Shown here one piece after another: positions 42,801-50,653 of a stretch of 64,000 nucleotides of DNA. The position numbers and the translations under genes were made by a program. Location of the stretch: assembly GCA_003225315.1 (NCBI GenBank), contig QHZD01000024.1:62001-126000 (forward strand), written 5' to 3'. Position 1 is the stretch's first letter, and the number at the start of each line of letters is the position of its first letter. Origin of the DNA: Acidobacteriota bacterium. GTDB taxonomy: Bacteria; Acidobacteriota; Terriglobia; Acidiferrales; UBA7541. The notes beneath the pieces are model-generated. The model was given only the letters and a program-made list of their open reading frames with translations. It made no database searches and was not told the DNA's origin.

Positions 42801-42917
42801 TTTGCCAACAATCCCATGTGGCGCGGCGAAACGATGGGCAGCTATTTCCTGGTCTTCAACGCCATGCTCAACTTCGACCATCTGGACGCCGGCAGCGCCG
42901 TCATCACGAGCAAATAG
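39888..42917 (+). CDS. Exported M14-family zinc carboxypeptidase-like protein
   Basis: Large secreted metallopeptidase of 1009 residues. Signal peptide 1-21 (RSLLGVFLSLCFLASTTFA). The M14 domain spans about 85-400: VWSIGTSEEGREMLVAAVS, the zinc motif His165-X2-Glu168 in IHSPETGSP, and a likely third ligand in MHDLHES (His about 273). Residues about 430-490 contain a Lys/Glu-rich linker (SAEKSDAAAKPKEEKKP). The C-terminal half has a GATase-like or adhesive character (DVIILPPMGGGGPAG; GGLLIAVQTSA). GAGG precedes two consecutive ATGs. It probably cleaves peptides at the cell surface. The amidase gene follows at 100 nt. Confidence 0.88.
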   Translation: MMRSLLGVFLSLCFLASTTFAQSNPCSLSNHTEYTNKIKEFTTESFFSTELVDHLPFSSCVPAPDASLHHIVGAPDVLDYTKNINAYFRLLANKSPRVKVWSIGTSEEGREMLVAAVSDEANLARLDRYKEITARLADPRGLSEAEAQKLIAEGKPIYWADGSIHSPETGSPEMLMELAYRLAVEDTPFIQEIRRDAIVLITPIVETDGHDRMVDIYMQHKKHPDQPPYPLIWWGHYVSHDNNRDNLGVSLALSRNMLKTYLDWHPTVMHDLHESVPYLYIMTGTGPYNAWLDPIVISEWQEMAYHEIEEMTKRGVIGVWTHGFYDGWAPNYLLSIANNHNSIGRFYETFGNGGADTRVRTLRPTDTSREWYRPNPPLPKVKWSARDNINMQESAILFGMNNLASNGQKFLNNFYLKSKRSIAKARTEGPAAWVFPADDPRPTEQASFLNLLELQGVEVHRLEKELRIPAAQTSQESAGDKDKEKSAEKSDAAAKPKEEKKPTETVIPVGSYVVRMDQPYSRLADMTLDTQYYSPRDPRSYDDTGWTLGALRNVKTTRVTDLSILNAAMQKMGRVDPPGGIDGQGKTFVIQHNTENILASLRFRLASVAMDAAEDSFEADGIKFKAGSLIIRNADRSQLEEAAKDLGIKLHSTNATLSVKTHPLATPRIALVHNWQNTQNDGWFRISMDELKVPYTYAADTWLRETTNLREKFDVIILPPMGGGGPAGLSAVLRGLPIRGDPHPWKNSAETPNFVAPGLDSTDDIRGGLGYQGLANLERFVREGGLLIAVQTSASIPVAGGMTEMVNVSDARAMQAPGSVVLSTIDDKKSPIIYGYDDKLYVYFRAGPVITVGGNFSGPGGGSGPDEGAAGSGRSSGRGTAADPDVIQARSYEPPEKPVKRTPHEQELYVPEDLPDFARFAIPPKDQQPRVVLRFAAEKDLLLSGMITGGNEIAEKPAVVDVPHGKGHVVLFANNPMWRGETMGSYFLVFNAMLNFDHLDAGSAVITSK

Positions 42918-43017
42918 GCGGCAGGGCCAGCCGCCTGAAACTGCTGGTCCGCGCGTGAAAGCGAGGACTGCTGCATCGCAACCGCGAGACTCGGCTACAA
43001 TGCTGCGCGGAGGCCCC

Positions 43018-44838
43018 ATGTCCAAATCGCGCAGGGATTTCTTGACCCAGACTTCGCTCGGTCTCGTCGGCGCAGCCGTCGCTTCGAACAGCACCGCTCA
43101 AATCCACGAAGCAGAAGTCGCGCAGGAGCCCACGCAACTTCCTCCCGGAGCGCCCCCCGCATTCGGCACCGGGCCGGCCGTCGGACCCGAAGTATCGCCC
43201 GCGACTTTCGCCGAAGCCGAAAAACTTGTGCAAGTAAACTTAACGCCCGCCGACCGCGCGCTCGCCGCAGAATCCTGGCGCGTAAACCTGGCTTCTCTGT
43301 ATGAGCGGCGCACTGGCCCTCGCACTATCGCGCTCGAACCCGCGCTCGCACCGTTCTCGCGCTACCATTCTGTTCTTCCGGGCCAGCCCGCAGGCCCGCA
43401 GCGCGATCAGTTCATACGCACCAAGACCGAACCCGGCCCGCTGCCTGCCAACGACGCGGACATTGCCTTTGCGCCCGTCACCCAGCTTTCGCGCTGGATC
43501 GAACAGCGCAAACTCACGTCCGAGCGCCTAACGCAAATCTATCTGCGGCGCATTGAGCAATTCGATCCCAAGCTGCGCTGCATCATTACGCTTACGCGCG
43601 ATCTCGCGCTCGCCCAAGCCAAAAAGGCCGACGAAGAAATCACCGCCGGAAAATACCGCGGCCCGCTGCACGGCATTCCCTGGGGCGGAAAAGATCTTCT
43701 CGACACCGCCGGCATTCCCACTACGTATGGCGCCGAGCCTTTCCGCAACCGCATTCCGAAAGACGACGCTGCCGTGGTCAAACGCCTCCACGCCGCGGGG
43801 GCCGTACTTCTCGCAAAGCTCAGCCTCGGTGCCCTCGCGCTAAACGACATTTGGTTCGGCGGCCAAACCGTGAATCCGTGGTTGCTCGAAGAAGGCGCGT
43901 CCGGCTCCAGCGCGGGTCCCGGTGCCGCAACAGCAGCAGGCCTCGTCGGCTTCTCGATTGGAAGCGAGACCGGCGGAAGCATCGTCAGCCCCAGCATGCG
44001 TTGCGGCATCGCTGGGCTGCGTCCCACGTACGGCCGCGTGCCGCGCACCGGCGCGATGACTCTCTGCTGGTCGCTAGACAAGCTCGGCCCCATGACCCGC
44101 ACCGTCGAAGATGCGCTGCTCGTTCTGCAGGCCATCTCTGGGCCGGACGCCGGTGATCTTTCGAGCGTCCCCAGCCATCTCGATTTTGATTCAAACGCCA
44201 GCATCAAGGGCCTGCGCGTCGGCTATTTCCCGGCGTGGATGAAGGAAGATCCCGCCACCACCGTGGATCGCGCCGCTCTGGACATTCTTCCTAAGCTGGG
44301 CCTCGTTCCCGTGGAAGTTAGACTTCCCAACTGGCCGTACAACTCACTCAACGTGATTCTCTTCGCCGAAGGCGCGGGCGCTTTTGAGGAACTCACGCTC
44401 AGTCACGGCGTCGACCAGCTCAAGGTGCAGACGCCCGACGCCTGGCCCAATCTTTTTCGCCAGTCGCGTTTCCTCTCCGCCGTGGACTTCGTTCAGGCCG
44501 ACCGTTTCCGCCGCAAGGTCGCGCAGCAGATGGCGCGCATCTTTTCGCAAGTGGATTTGTTGCTCGTGCCTTCGCTGCGCGACGAAATGCTCACCATCAG
44601 CAATCAAACCGGCCATCCTTCGCTCACCTTCCGCGCCGGCTTCGTGGAAGTTTCCGAAGCGCGCTCCGATTGGGCGCCCGATCCGAAGAATCCTCTGCCC
44701 AAGTTTTCTCCACCGCGCCGCGTGCCTCACGGCGTCACCTTGATCGGCCGCCTCTTCGAAGAAGGCACACTCGGTCGCGTCGGCATCGCCCTCGAGCGCG
44801 CCTTCGCAGTCTCCGCCCAGCGCCCGCCCTCCTTCTGA
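43018..44838 (+). CDS. Tat-exported amidase-signature hydrolase
   Basis: Amidase signature family enzyme of 606 residues. ATG at 43018 has GGAGG 4 nt upstream; the earlier ATG at 43000 does not. Seen: a twin-arginine motif SRRDFLTQTS, and the Ser-cisSer-Lys site: Lys225 in GGKDLL, the SGSSAG loop at 295-300, and the nucleophile Ser321 in ETGGSIVSP, followed by GLRPTYGRVPRTGAM. Not GatA: no gatB/C neighbours, and it is exported. It most likely hydrolyses amide or acylated substrates in the periplasm, perhaps products of the upstream M14 peptidase. Confidence 0.9.
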   Translation: MSKSRRDFLTQTSLGLVGAAVASNSTAQIHEAEVAQEPTQLPPGAPPAFGTGPAVGPEVSPATFAEAEKLVQVNLTPADRALAAESWRVNLASLYERRTGPRTIALEPALAPFSRYHSVLPGQPAGPQRDQFIRTKTEPGPLPANDADIAFAPVTQLSRWIEQRKLTSERLTQIYLRRIEQFDPKLRCIITLTRDLALAQAKKADEEITAGKYRGPLHGIPWGGKDLLDTAGIPTTYGAEPFRNRIPKDDAAVVKRLHAAGAVLLAKLSLGALALNDIWFGGQTVNPWLLEEGASGSSAGPGAATAAGLVGFSIGSETGGSIVSPSMRCGIAGLRPTYGRVPRTGAMTLCWSLDKLGPMTRTVEDALLVLQAISGPDAGDLSSVPSHLDFDSNASIKGLRVGYFPAWMKEDPATTVDRAALDILPKLGLVPVEVRLPNWPYNSLNVILFAEGAGAFEELTLSHGVDQLKVQTPDAWPNLFRQSRFLSAVDFVQADRFRRKVAQQMARIFSQVDLLLVPSLRDEMLTISNQTGHPSLTFRAGFVEVSEARSDWAPDPKNPLPKFSPPRRVPHGVTLIGRLFEEGTLGRVGIALERAFAVSAQRPPSF

Positions 44839-44948
44839 TCGGCCGCGCGGTGGACCACGGGAAATGCTTGCCCTCGTATTTCCCGCCGGTCATGGACAAT
44901 CCATAAGGCGTCTTGCGCGCCCGAAGGCTAGCGTTTACAATTTTTGCC

Positions 44949-45575
44949 ATGTTCGACGCGCACCGTTTCTTGCTTTTCTTTGCTGCTGCGCTGGTGCTGG
45001 CAATCACTCCGGGGCCAGGAATCTTCTATGTCTTAGCGCGCAGCCTCGCCGGAGGCCGTCGTGAGGGCATCCTTTCTTCGTTGGGCACGTTTGTGGGCGG
45101 GCTTTTCCATGTTCTCGCCGCTGCCCTTGGCGTCTCCGCAATCCTTGCTGCTTCCGCTGTGGCATTTCATACCGTCAAATACGCGGGTGCCGCCTATCTC
45201 GTTTGGCTTGGCATCCGCATGATTCGCGCGCGAAATTCGGAAATGCTCGTTAGCGCATCGCAGCCCGCCGCAGCGGGCGCTCTTCGTCAGGGGATCCTCA
45301 CCGAAGTGCTCAACCCGAAGACGGCTCTATTTTTTCTTTCCTTCATTCCGCAATTCGTTGCGCCGGAGCGGGGTCACGTTTTCCTTCAATTCATAGTTCT
45401 CGGCGCTCTGTCCGTGCTGTTCAATACCGCCGCCGATCTTCTTGTGGTTGTCCTTGCCGTTCCTCTCGAAAGAAAGCTGAAAAGTAGTGTGCGTTTCCGC
45501 CGTGGCCAGCGTGTCGCGTCCGGCCTCGGCATGATCACGCTCGGGACTTACGTCGCCATCGCCGATACGCGATAA
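44949..45575 (+). CDS. LysE/RhtB family exporter
   Basis: Amino-acid efflux-type transporter of 208 residues with six hydrophobic helices. Seen: the N-terminal signature [40 protein letters not shown] and [17 protein letters not shown], all typical. ATG at 44949 begins the first helix directly. It is in line with the amidase upstream (110 nt) and the oxidoreductase downstream (22 nt), so the three may form a transcript. The exported compound is not predictable. Confidence 0.9.
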   Translation: MFDAHRFLLFFAAALVLAITPGPGIFYVLARSLAGGRREGILSSLGTFVGGLFHVLAAALGVSAILAASAVAFHTVKYAGAAYLVWLGIRMIRARNSEMLVSASQPAAAGALRQGILTEVLNPKTALFFLSFIPQFVAPERGHVFLQFIVLGALSVLFNTAADLLVVVLAVPLERKLKSSVRFRRGQRVASGLGMITLGTYVAIADTR

Positions 45576-45597
45576 TGAATCCTTGGAGAAAATGCCG

Positions 45598-47145
45598 ATG
45601 AGCAAGAAGAAAGAAATGTCGCGCCGCAAGTTTCTCACCGAAGTTGCCGCTGGAGGCGCTGCGTGCGCCATTGTTCCCAGACACGTTCTCGGCCGCGGAT
45701 TCACTCCGCCAAGCGATACGCTGAACATTGCCGGCGTTGGAGTCGGCGGCATGGGCCGCGCCAATCTCATCAACCTCGCAAGCCAGAACATCGTCGCCTT
45801 GTGCGATGTGGACTGGGGCTATGCTGGCAAGCGGCTCGACCGGCTCGATATCGACATCGAGCGCCTGAAGAAGCGCATCGAACTGCCGGCCCCGCCGCCT
45901 CCGGGCGAACTGCCCGGAGAGTTTGATCCCATCAAGGCCCAGGCGCGCGTGGACTTGATGGTCAAGCTCAAGACTGAACATGTGCCGAAGGCCCGCCGCT
46001 ACACAGACTTTCGCGACATGCTCGAACACCAGACAGACATCGATGCCGTCGTCGTCGCCACGCCTGATCACATGCACGCCCCCATCGCCTTGGCGGCTAT
46101 GGAACTCGGCAAACACGTCTACGTCCAGAAGCCGCTTTGCTGGTCAGTCGAAGAAGCGCGCAAGCTTTCGCGGCGCGCGAAGGAGACCAAAGTCGTCACG
46201 CAGATGGGCAACCAGGGTCACTCTTCGGACGAAGGACGCACCGCCGTCGAATACGTTTGGGCTGGCGCCATCGGCGACGTTCGCGAAGTCCACATCTGGA
46301 CGAATCGCCCACTCGGCTTTTGGCCTCAGGGCGTCCCGCGCCCCGCGCCGCTGAAGGACGGCCCCGAACCTCTTAAATGGAGCGGCCGCGACGTCAACAC
46401 GCGTCTGGCCGCCGCGCTTTGCGGCAACTACCCCGTTCCGGGCGGCCTGGCATGGGATCTTTTTCTTGGCACTGCCGCCTCCAACGTGGACTACCACCCC
46501 ATCTACCATCCGTTCAACTGGCGCGGCTGGACCGATTGGGGCGTCGGCGCCATCGGCGACATGGGCGCACATTTGATCGATCACACCATGTGGGCGCTTG
46601 ACCTGGGCTTCCCGGCCAGCGTTGAAACCGTCTCGACGCCTTTCAATGGCGCCTCTTACCCGAGCGCCACGCTGACGTTCTACGAGTTTCCCGCGCGCGG
46701 AGCTATGCCGCCCGTCAAGCTCACCTGGTACGACGGCGGCCTCAAGCCCAACAAGCCCGAAGAGCTCGGCGATGAAGAGTTAAACAAGGAAGGCGGCGCG
46801 CTGCTCATCGGCAGCAAGGGCAAGCTCCTGTACGACACCTACGGCTTCAAACCCCGGCTCTTGCCCAAGTCGCTCCATGAATCGTTCGGCAAGCCGCCGC
46901 AGAAGCTTCCGCGCATCGCCGGCCAGTTCCACGAAATGAACTGGGTGGACGCCTGCAAGGGAAAAGTCGAGGCCTCCTGCCCGTTCGAGTACGCCGCGCG
47001 CCTCACGGAGGTGATGCTCCTCGGCATCGTGGCTCTTCGCGCTGGAAAGAAGATCTACTATGACAGCTCCAACATGCGCGTCACCAACGCTCTGCAAGCC
47101 AACGACTTCTTGCGCCGCGAGTACCGCCAAGGCTGGTCCATCTAA
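45598..47145 (+). CDS. Tat-exported Gfo/Idh/MocA oxidoreductase
   Basis: NAD(P)-dependent sugar or cyclitol oxidoreductase-like protein of 515 residues. ATG at 45598 has GGAG 9 nt upstream. Seen: twin-arginine motif SRRKFL, Rossmann glycine motif [31 protein letters not shown], the KPL motif as VQKPLCW, and C-terminal-domain landmarks [21 protein letters not shown] and [20 protein letters not shown] helical insert with basic and proline segments occupies about 70-120. Exported members of this superfamily are common in Acidobacteriota and Planctomycetota; their role in glycan breakdown is inferred. Confidence 0.9.
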   Translation: MSKKKEMSRRKFLTEVAAGGAACAIVPRHVLGRGFTPPSDTLNIAGVGVGGMGRANLINLASQNIVALCDVDWGYAGKRLDRLDIDIERLKKRIELPAPPPPGELPGEFDPIKAQARVDLMVKLKTEHVPKARRYTDFRDMLEHQTDIDAVVVATPDHMHAPIALAAMELGKHVYVQKPLCWSVEEARKLSRRAKETKVVTQMGNQGHSSDEGRTAVEYVWAGAIGDVREVHIWTNRPLGFWPQGVPRPAPLKDGPEPLKWSGRDVNTRLAAALCGNYPVPGGLAWDLFLGTAASNVDYHPIYHPFNWRGWTDWGVGAIGDMGAHLIDHTMWALDLGFPASVETVSTPFNGASYPSATLTFYEFPARGAMPPVKLTWYDGGLKPNKPEELGDEELNKEGGALLIGSKGKLLYDTYGFKPRLLPKSLHESFGKPPQKLPRIAGQFHEMNWVDACKGKVEASCPFEYAARLTEVMLLGIVALRAGKKIYYDSSNMRVTNALQANDFLRREYRQGWSI

Positions 47146-47191
47146 AGCTCGCCTTCCACGGCGCCCGCACGCATCCTCCGGCCCTGTAGAG

Positions 47192-47317
47192 GCTGGGCTT
47201 TAGCCCAGCTCTTCGCTCCGTCAGCTACCCGCCCGTCATTTCGACCAACGGGAGAAATCTCTCTTCCCGGCTCACTCCCATGTTTGTCATGCCGAGCGCA
47301 GCGAAGCATCTGCTTTT
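47192..47317. repeat. Hairpin and two REP-like palindromes
   Basis: A short perfect inverted repeat, GCTGGGCT/AGCCCAGC (47192-47209), is followed by a REP-like phrase GTCATTTCGACC to AGAAATCTC (47235-47265) and another of different type, GTCATGCCGAGCGCAGCGAAG to CATCTGC (47286-47317; quoted in part). The latter covers the stop codon of the minus-strand gene ending at 47287. Confidence 0.65.
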
Positions 47318-47730
47318 CTCCGCACACTTCCCCAACGTTCAATGTATTCGTGTTGGGAGATGTGGATGGACTGCGGGAGAGTTTGGGCCAGGTAGGCGAC
47401 GGTGCGAGCGGCTCTGGGTTTTACATCGCCGCGGACAACTGCGGGGATGAGGCGTGCCAGAGCGGTGCTGAGATCGCAGGCGGAAAGGTAGTCGCCGGAG
47501 AAGAAGGAGGCCAGGTCTTTGCCGAGTTTTTGCGCGGTGCGGGCGCGGGCTTCTTTTTGGGCGTGGTAGAAGCAGAAGTGGGGATTATCGCGGAGGCGAG
47601 GAGTGCGGCAACGGCGGCCATCCGAGAAAGAGAAGATACAGAGGGACACGCGGTCGGTTTTATTTGTGGCCGTAAGACGGCCAACTTTACGTGCGGCCGT
47701 AGAACGGCCGACTGCTTTGAGAGAGGACAT
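47287..47730 (-). CDS. Cysteine-rich hypothetical protein with repeat-derived ends
   Basis: Unrecognised protein of 147 residues. ATG at 47730 has AAGGAG 6 nt upstream; GTG at 47649 would give the shorter form starting at the conserved-looking SLCIFSFSDGRRC. Seen: a possible zinc site with Cys31, Cys41, Cys52 and His56 (RRCRTP, PHFCFYHAQKEAR), then a helical region (LGKDLASFFSGDYLSACDLSTAL; quoted in part DLASFFSGDYLS). Residues 6-26 are encoded by two REP-like hairpins, and the last eight, ADASLRSA, by another repeat. The core looks like a genuine conserved protein of unknown function. Confidence 0.6.
   Translation of the reverse strand: MSSLKAVGRSTAARKVGRLTATNKTDRVSLCIFSFSDGRRCRTPRLRDNPHFCFYHAQKEARARTAQKLGKDLASFFSGDYLSACDLSTALARLIPAVVRGDVKPRAARTVAYLAQTLPQSIHISQHEYIERWGSVRRKADASLRSA
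47668..47709. repeat. Two tandem 15-nt hairpins inside a coding start region
   Basis: GGCCGTAAGACGGCC (47668-47682) and GGCCGTAGAACGGCC (47695-47709) are near-identical 6-bp hairpins spaced 27 nt apart. They lie in frame within the first 21 codons of the minus-strand gene. Confidence 0.75.
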
Positions 47731-48103
47731 AAAAGTCTCCTTAGAGTTGAGTTTTGGGATGCTGAGTAAAAAAGAGGACAGGCTGAAGCCTATCCCACCA
47801 AAAACAAGAACGCCGGCAAGGATGCCGGCGCTACGAACATGGTCCTAAAACACAAACGCCCCGCTGGATGGCGAGGCGCAATTTTCAACAGAGATATTAT
47901 ATCACAACGGTAATGCAGGTCGAAGCAAAAATAGAGGCAAGACCAGCACCCTGAGAACCGTGGGGTGCGGTACCCTGCGAGCGTCTGCGCCACACACGCC
48001 TGGAGGTCACCCGTCAACTTGCCTGGCTAAGAGACAGGCAAGAATGTGTGTCCTACATACAACAACTTCCTGGCTAAGAGACAGGCAAGAATGCCTGTCC
48101 TAC
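47731..48103. repeat. Intergenic repeats: hairpin phrase and tandem 41-nt units
   Basis: No gene. A GCCGGCAAGGATGCCGGC hairpin near 47812-47829 is followed by an unremarkable stretch. Then two direct repeats, 48015-48056 and 48063-48103, share CTGGCTAAGAGACAGGCAAG and CCTAC. The second contains a perfect ACAGGC/GCCTGT hairpin and runs into the stop codon of the S41 peptidase gene. Confidence 0.7.
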
Positions 48104-49443
48104 TGTTTGGAGGCGAGTTTTTCGGCGGCGAGTTTTTGGGCGGTGGCGAGGGCGTCGGCGGCGGGAATCTTTACGTCGGGTTCGACGCCGGTGCCTTCCC
48201 AATTGGTTTTGCTGATGGGATTGATGGCGCGGGCAAAGGGAACTCCGATCATGAAATGGGCGTCAATACGGTGACCGGAGACGGGATGGGCGCCGCCTCC
48301 GGTGGTTTCGCCAATGAGGGTGGCGCGCTTGAGGTTCTTGAGGTTGTAGCTGAACTCTTCGGCGCCGGAGAAAGTCTGCTTGGAGGTGAGCACATAGGCG
48401 GGCTTGCCGTCCAAACGCTTGCCGGACACGTAGGGCAAAGTCCAATACTGATGGGTGGAATCGTCCTTGCGCTCCCAGATATCGTTCAGGTGAGTGGGTT
48501 CTGAGAAAAGGTAGGTGGATAGGAAGGCGATCATTTTGGGATCGCCGCCGCCGTTTTCGCGGAGGTCGAAAATGATGGCGTCCACGTTGGCGAGGAAATT
48601 CATGGCGGCGACGGCGGTGGGGCCGCACACGTCCGGGTCAGCGAAAAAATTGAACTTGAGGTAGCCGACGTTGCCGGAGAGGATCTCCACCTTGTCAAAG
48701 CCACAGTTCATGCGTTCCATATCCTTGCGGTAACGGGCGCGGTCCTCGGCATTGGGCGGGCCCGCGGGACGGTCCGGCAGAGGCGCGGGGCTGAAGTTCA
48801 CGCGGAGGTGCTTGTCATGGCTCACTTCCTGGAAATTGTCGGTGAGCATTTTGGCAAAGGCGTCACCATCGGTGATGGAATCGTAGTCACCTTTTTTCTG
48901 TTTTGCTTTGACTAAGTCTCCCATTTTTTTCGCCGTTTCCGGGAAGACGTAAGACTCATTGAGCTGGTCGATGGCGCCGTCAATGACGCGCGTTCGCGTG
49001 GCAGCGTCAATCTTGTAGTTCAAATCCGACAGCTTGGTGCCGGGAGGGACGGCGCGCACTCCAAAGCCAACGACTTGGGCGGGATCGCTGTCTTTCACTT
49101 CGAGCTTGCCGATGGCGGTTGTTTCGCTGCGGCGCTCCTTGACGAGGAATTCAAGGCGCAGCGGTTCGCTCTTGACGATTTGGAGCAGGTCGAAACCGCC
49201 GGTCATGCCACGGAAGTGCATCTCCTGGTCCACGGGCTTGCCGGGATCGTACTTATGGAAGTACGCGTCGAGCTGGGCGCGGTCACCACTGTTGAAGGCT
49301 TCGAGCCAAGCTTTGAAGGTGCGGCCCGCCGGAGTATCGGGAATCGCGGGCGGCGCCTGGGGTGTCGCTTGCGTGGCCAATGCGGCCGCCAAAGCTAAAA
49401 GCAAAGCGAAGCATGATCTGGAGAACAATAATCTGGAGAACAT
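48100..49443 (-). CDS. Exported S41-family (IRBP-like) peptidase
   Basis: Secreted serine peptidase-like protein of 447 residues. Signal peptide 1-26. Residues 30-150 form an extra N-terminal domain (TFKAWLEAFNSGDRAQLDAYF, NTF2-like; quoted in part LEAFNSGDRAQLD). The S41 domain follows, with IIFDLRENGGGDPKMIAFL (oxyanion region, in part DLRENGGGD) and the nucleophile Ser in SKQTFSGAEEF, then IGETTGGGAHP. The absence of a PDZ domain fits the retinol-binding-protein-like branch. The ATG is preceded by GAGGTG. Stands alone, flanked by repeats. Confidence 0.88.
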   Translation of the reverse strand: MFSRLLFSRSCFALLLALAAALATQATPQAPPAIPDTPAGRTFKAWLEAFNSGDRAQLDAYFHKYDPGKPVDQEMHFRGMTGGFDLLQIVKSEPLRLEFLVKERRSETTAIGKLEVKDSDPAQVVGFGVRAVPPGTKLSDLNYKIDAATRTRVIDGAIDQLNESYVFPETAKKMGDLVKAKQKKGDYDSITDGDAFAKMLTDNFQEVSHDKHLRVNFSPAPLPDRPAGPPNAEDRARYRKDMERMNCGFDKVEILSGNVGYLKFNFFADPDVCGPTAVAAMNFLANVDAIIFDLRENGGGDPKMIAFLSTYLFSEPTHLNDIWERKDDSTHQYWTLPYVSGKRLDGKPAYVLTSKQTFSGAEEFSYNLKNLKRATLIGETTGGGAHPVSGHRIDAHFMIGVPFARAINPISKTNWEGTGVEPDVKIPAADALATAQKLAAEKLASKQ

Positions 49444-49778
49444 GGGTGCACCTCAACGGGAATTGTAGCTGGTCAGTTTGAATTCTGACCCCGATTGTCA
49501 CGATTAAGAAATTCAAACTGACACATTGCCCGAGGAATTCCCGATAGGAACGTTTGACGGGCGAAGTATAACACCGGGACTGCGGGCGCTGGAATGGTGT
49601 AAAGCTTCCGGAGACAGAAATGGAGTTGGTGCTTTAGCCGCACTGTTACATTATCAGGAATTCTTATGCAGAATTAAAAAGCTTGCTAACTCCGTAAATC
49701 TGGACTAGAGTGCGCTCACTTTCCCCCGGAACTCTATCCGCATCATCGAAATCAGGTCAAAGCAAGAAGGAGCGCTCG
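49444..49778. repeat. Intergenic region with a 13-bp perfect inverted repeat
   Basis: GTCAGTTTGAATT (49472-49484) and AATTCAAACTGAC (49510-49522) are exact inverted copies with a 25-nt spacer, just upstream of the S41 gene. The rest of the 335 nt between the divergent genes shows no gene. The pair may be an operator or the ends of a small element. Confidence 0.6.
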
Positions 49779-50582
49779 ATGAATCGACGAATCTCGAAGG
49801 TAGCAATACTGCTGTGCACCCTGGTGGCTTGGGCAGGTATTTTGCCGGCCGGCGGCCAGGACGGCGGCAAGAAGAAGATGACGAACCAAGATGTCATGGA
49901 CATGTTTTCCATGGGGTTGGGAGAAGATGTAATCCTGGAGAAAATCCGCACTGCGCCGGAAACCGATTTTGCGACGGACCTGGAGGCCTTAAAGGCTTTG
50001 AAGGCCGCGCACGTTTCCGATCCGGTGATCCGAACGATGATCAATCCCAAAGCGGCAGCTGCGGCTACTGCCAGCGCGGCTGCACCGGCTGCGGCAAATC
50101 CCGACGTCCCCGAGGACATCGGAGTTTACATCAAGGTGAGAGGCAAACTCGTGGATGTGACCCCGGAGGTTGTGGGATGGAAAACGGGCGGCGCGCTGAA
50201 GAGCTTTGCGACCAACGGACTGACCAAAGGGCACGTTAACGGAACAATCCAAGGGCCAAAGAGCGCGCTGCAGATCGCGACGAACGCGGAATTCATCATT
50301 AAGTGCCCCGAAGGCACCGGCGTCACCGAGTATCAATTGCTGCGCCTGGACATGAAGGGCGACCGGCGCGAATTTCGCTCCGTAACAGGGGGCATTATCC
50401 ATTCCTCAGGTGGAGCTGAGAAAAATGCGGAGAAATTCGATTACGAAAAAGTCGCTCCGCGCGTTTTCAGACTGAAGCTGCCGCCGCTCAAGAAGGGCGA
50501 GTTCGGCATTTTGCCACCGGGCAGCACGTCCGGGAACGTGGCTTCATCCGGCAAGATGTATACTTTCGGGGTCATAGAGTAG
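49779..50582 (+). CDS. Secreted hypothetical protein with an N-terminal helical repeat
   Basis: Not assigned to a named family. 267 residues; ATG at 49779 has AAGGAG 6 nt upstream. Seen: signal peptide (ISKVAILLCTLVAWAGILPAG), then LTNQ-type helical segment MTNQDVMDMFSMGLGEDVI and EALKALKAAHVSDPVIRTMI (a pattern seen in many acidobacterial and other exported proteins), an Ala-rich linker, and a C-terminal beta-rich domain (VYIKVRGKLVDVTPEVVGWK in part; YEKVAPRVFRLKLPPLKKGEFGILPPG in part). No catalytic motif. A terminator-like hairpin follows at 50609. Confidence 0.7.
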   Translation: MNRRISKVAILLCTLVAWAGILPAGGQDGGKKKMTNQDVMDMFSMGLGEDVILEKIRTAPETDFATDLEALKALKAAHVSDPVIRTMINPKAAAAATASAAAPAAANPDVPEDIGVYIKVRGKLVDVTPEVVGWKTGGALKSFATNGLTKGHVNGTIQGPKSALQIATNAEFIIKCPEGTGVTEYQLLRLDMKGDRREFRSVTGGIIHSSGGAEKNAEKFDYEKVAPRVFRLKLPPLKKGEFGILPPGSTSGNVASSGKMYTFGVIE

Positions 50583-50608
50583 AGCCGCAAACATTCGAGC
50601 ACGAGGAT

Positions 50609-50635
50609 AGAGAGGGCGAGACATGCGCCCTCTCT
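50609..50635. terminator. Bidirectional terminator-like hairpin
   Basis: AGAGAGGGCG (50609-50618) pairs perfectly with CGCCCTCTCT (50626-50635) around a 7-nt loop, between two convergent genes. The following U-tract is weak. Confidence 0.55.
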
Positions 50636-50653
50636 TATGTGCAGAGGACGTGT

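Noticed and set aside
43018-44838. GatA subunit of aminoacyl-tRNA amidotransferase
   Set aside because: The Tat signal and the lack of gatB/gatC nearby argue for an exported amidase instead.
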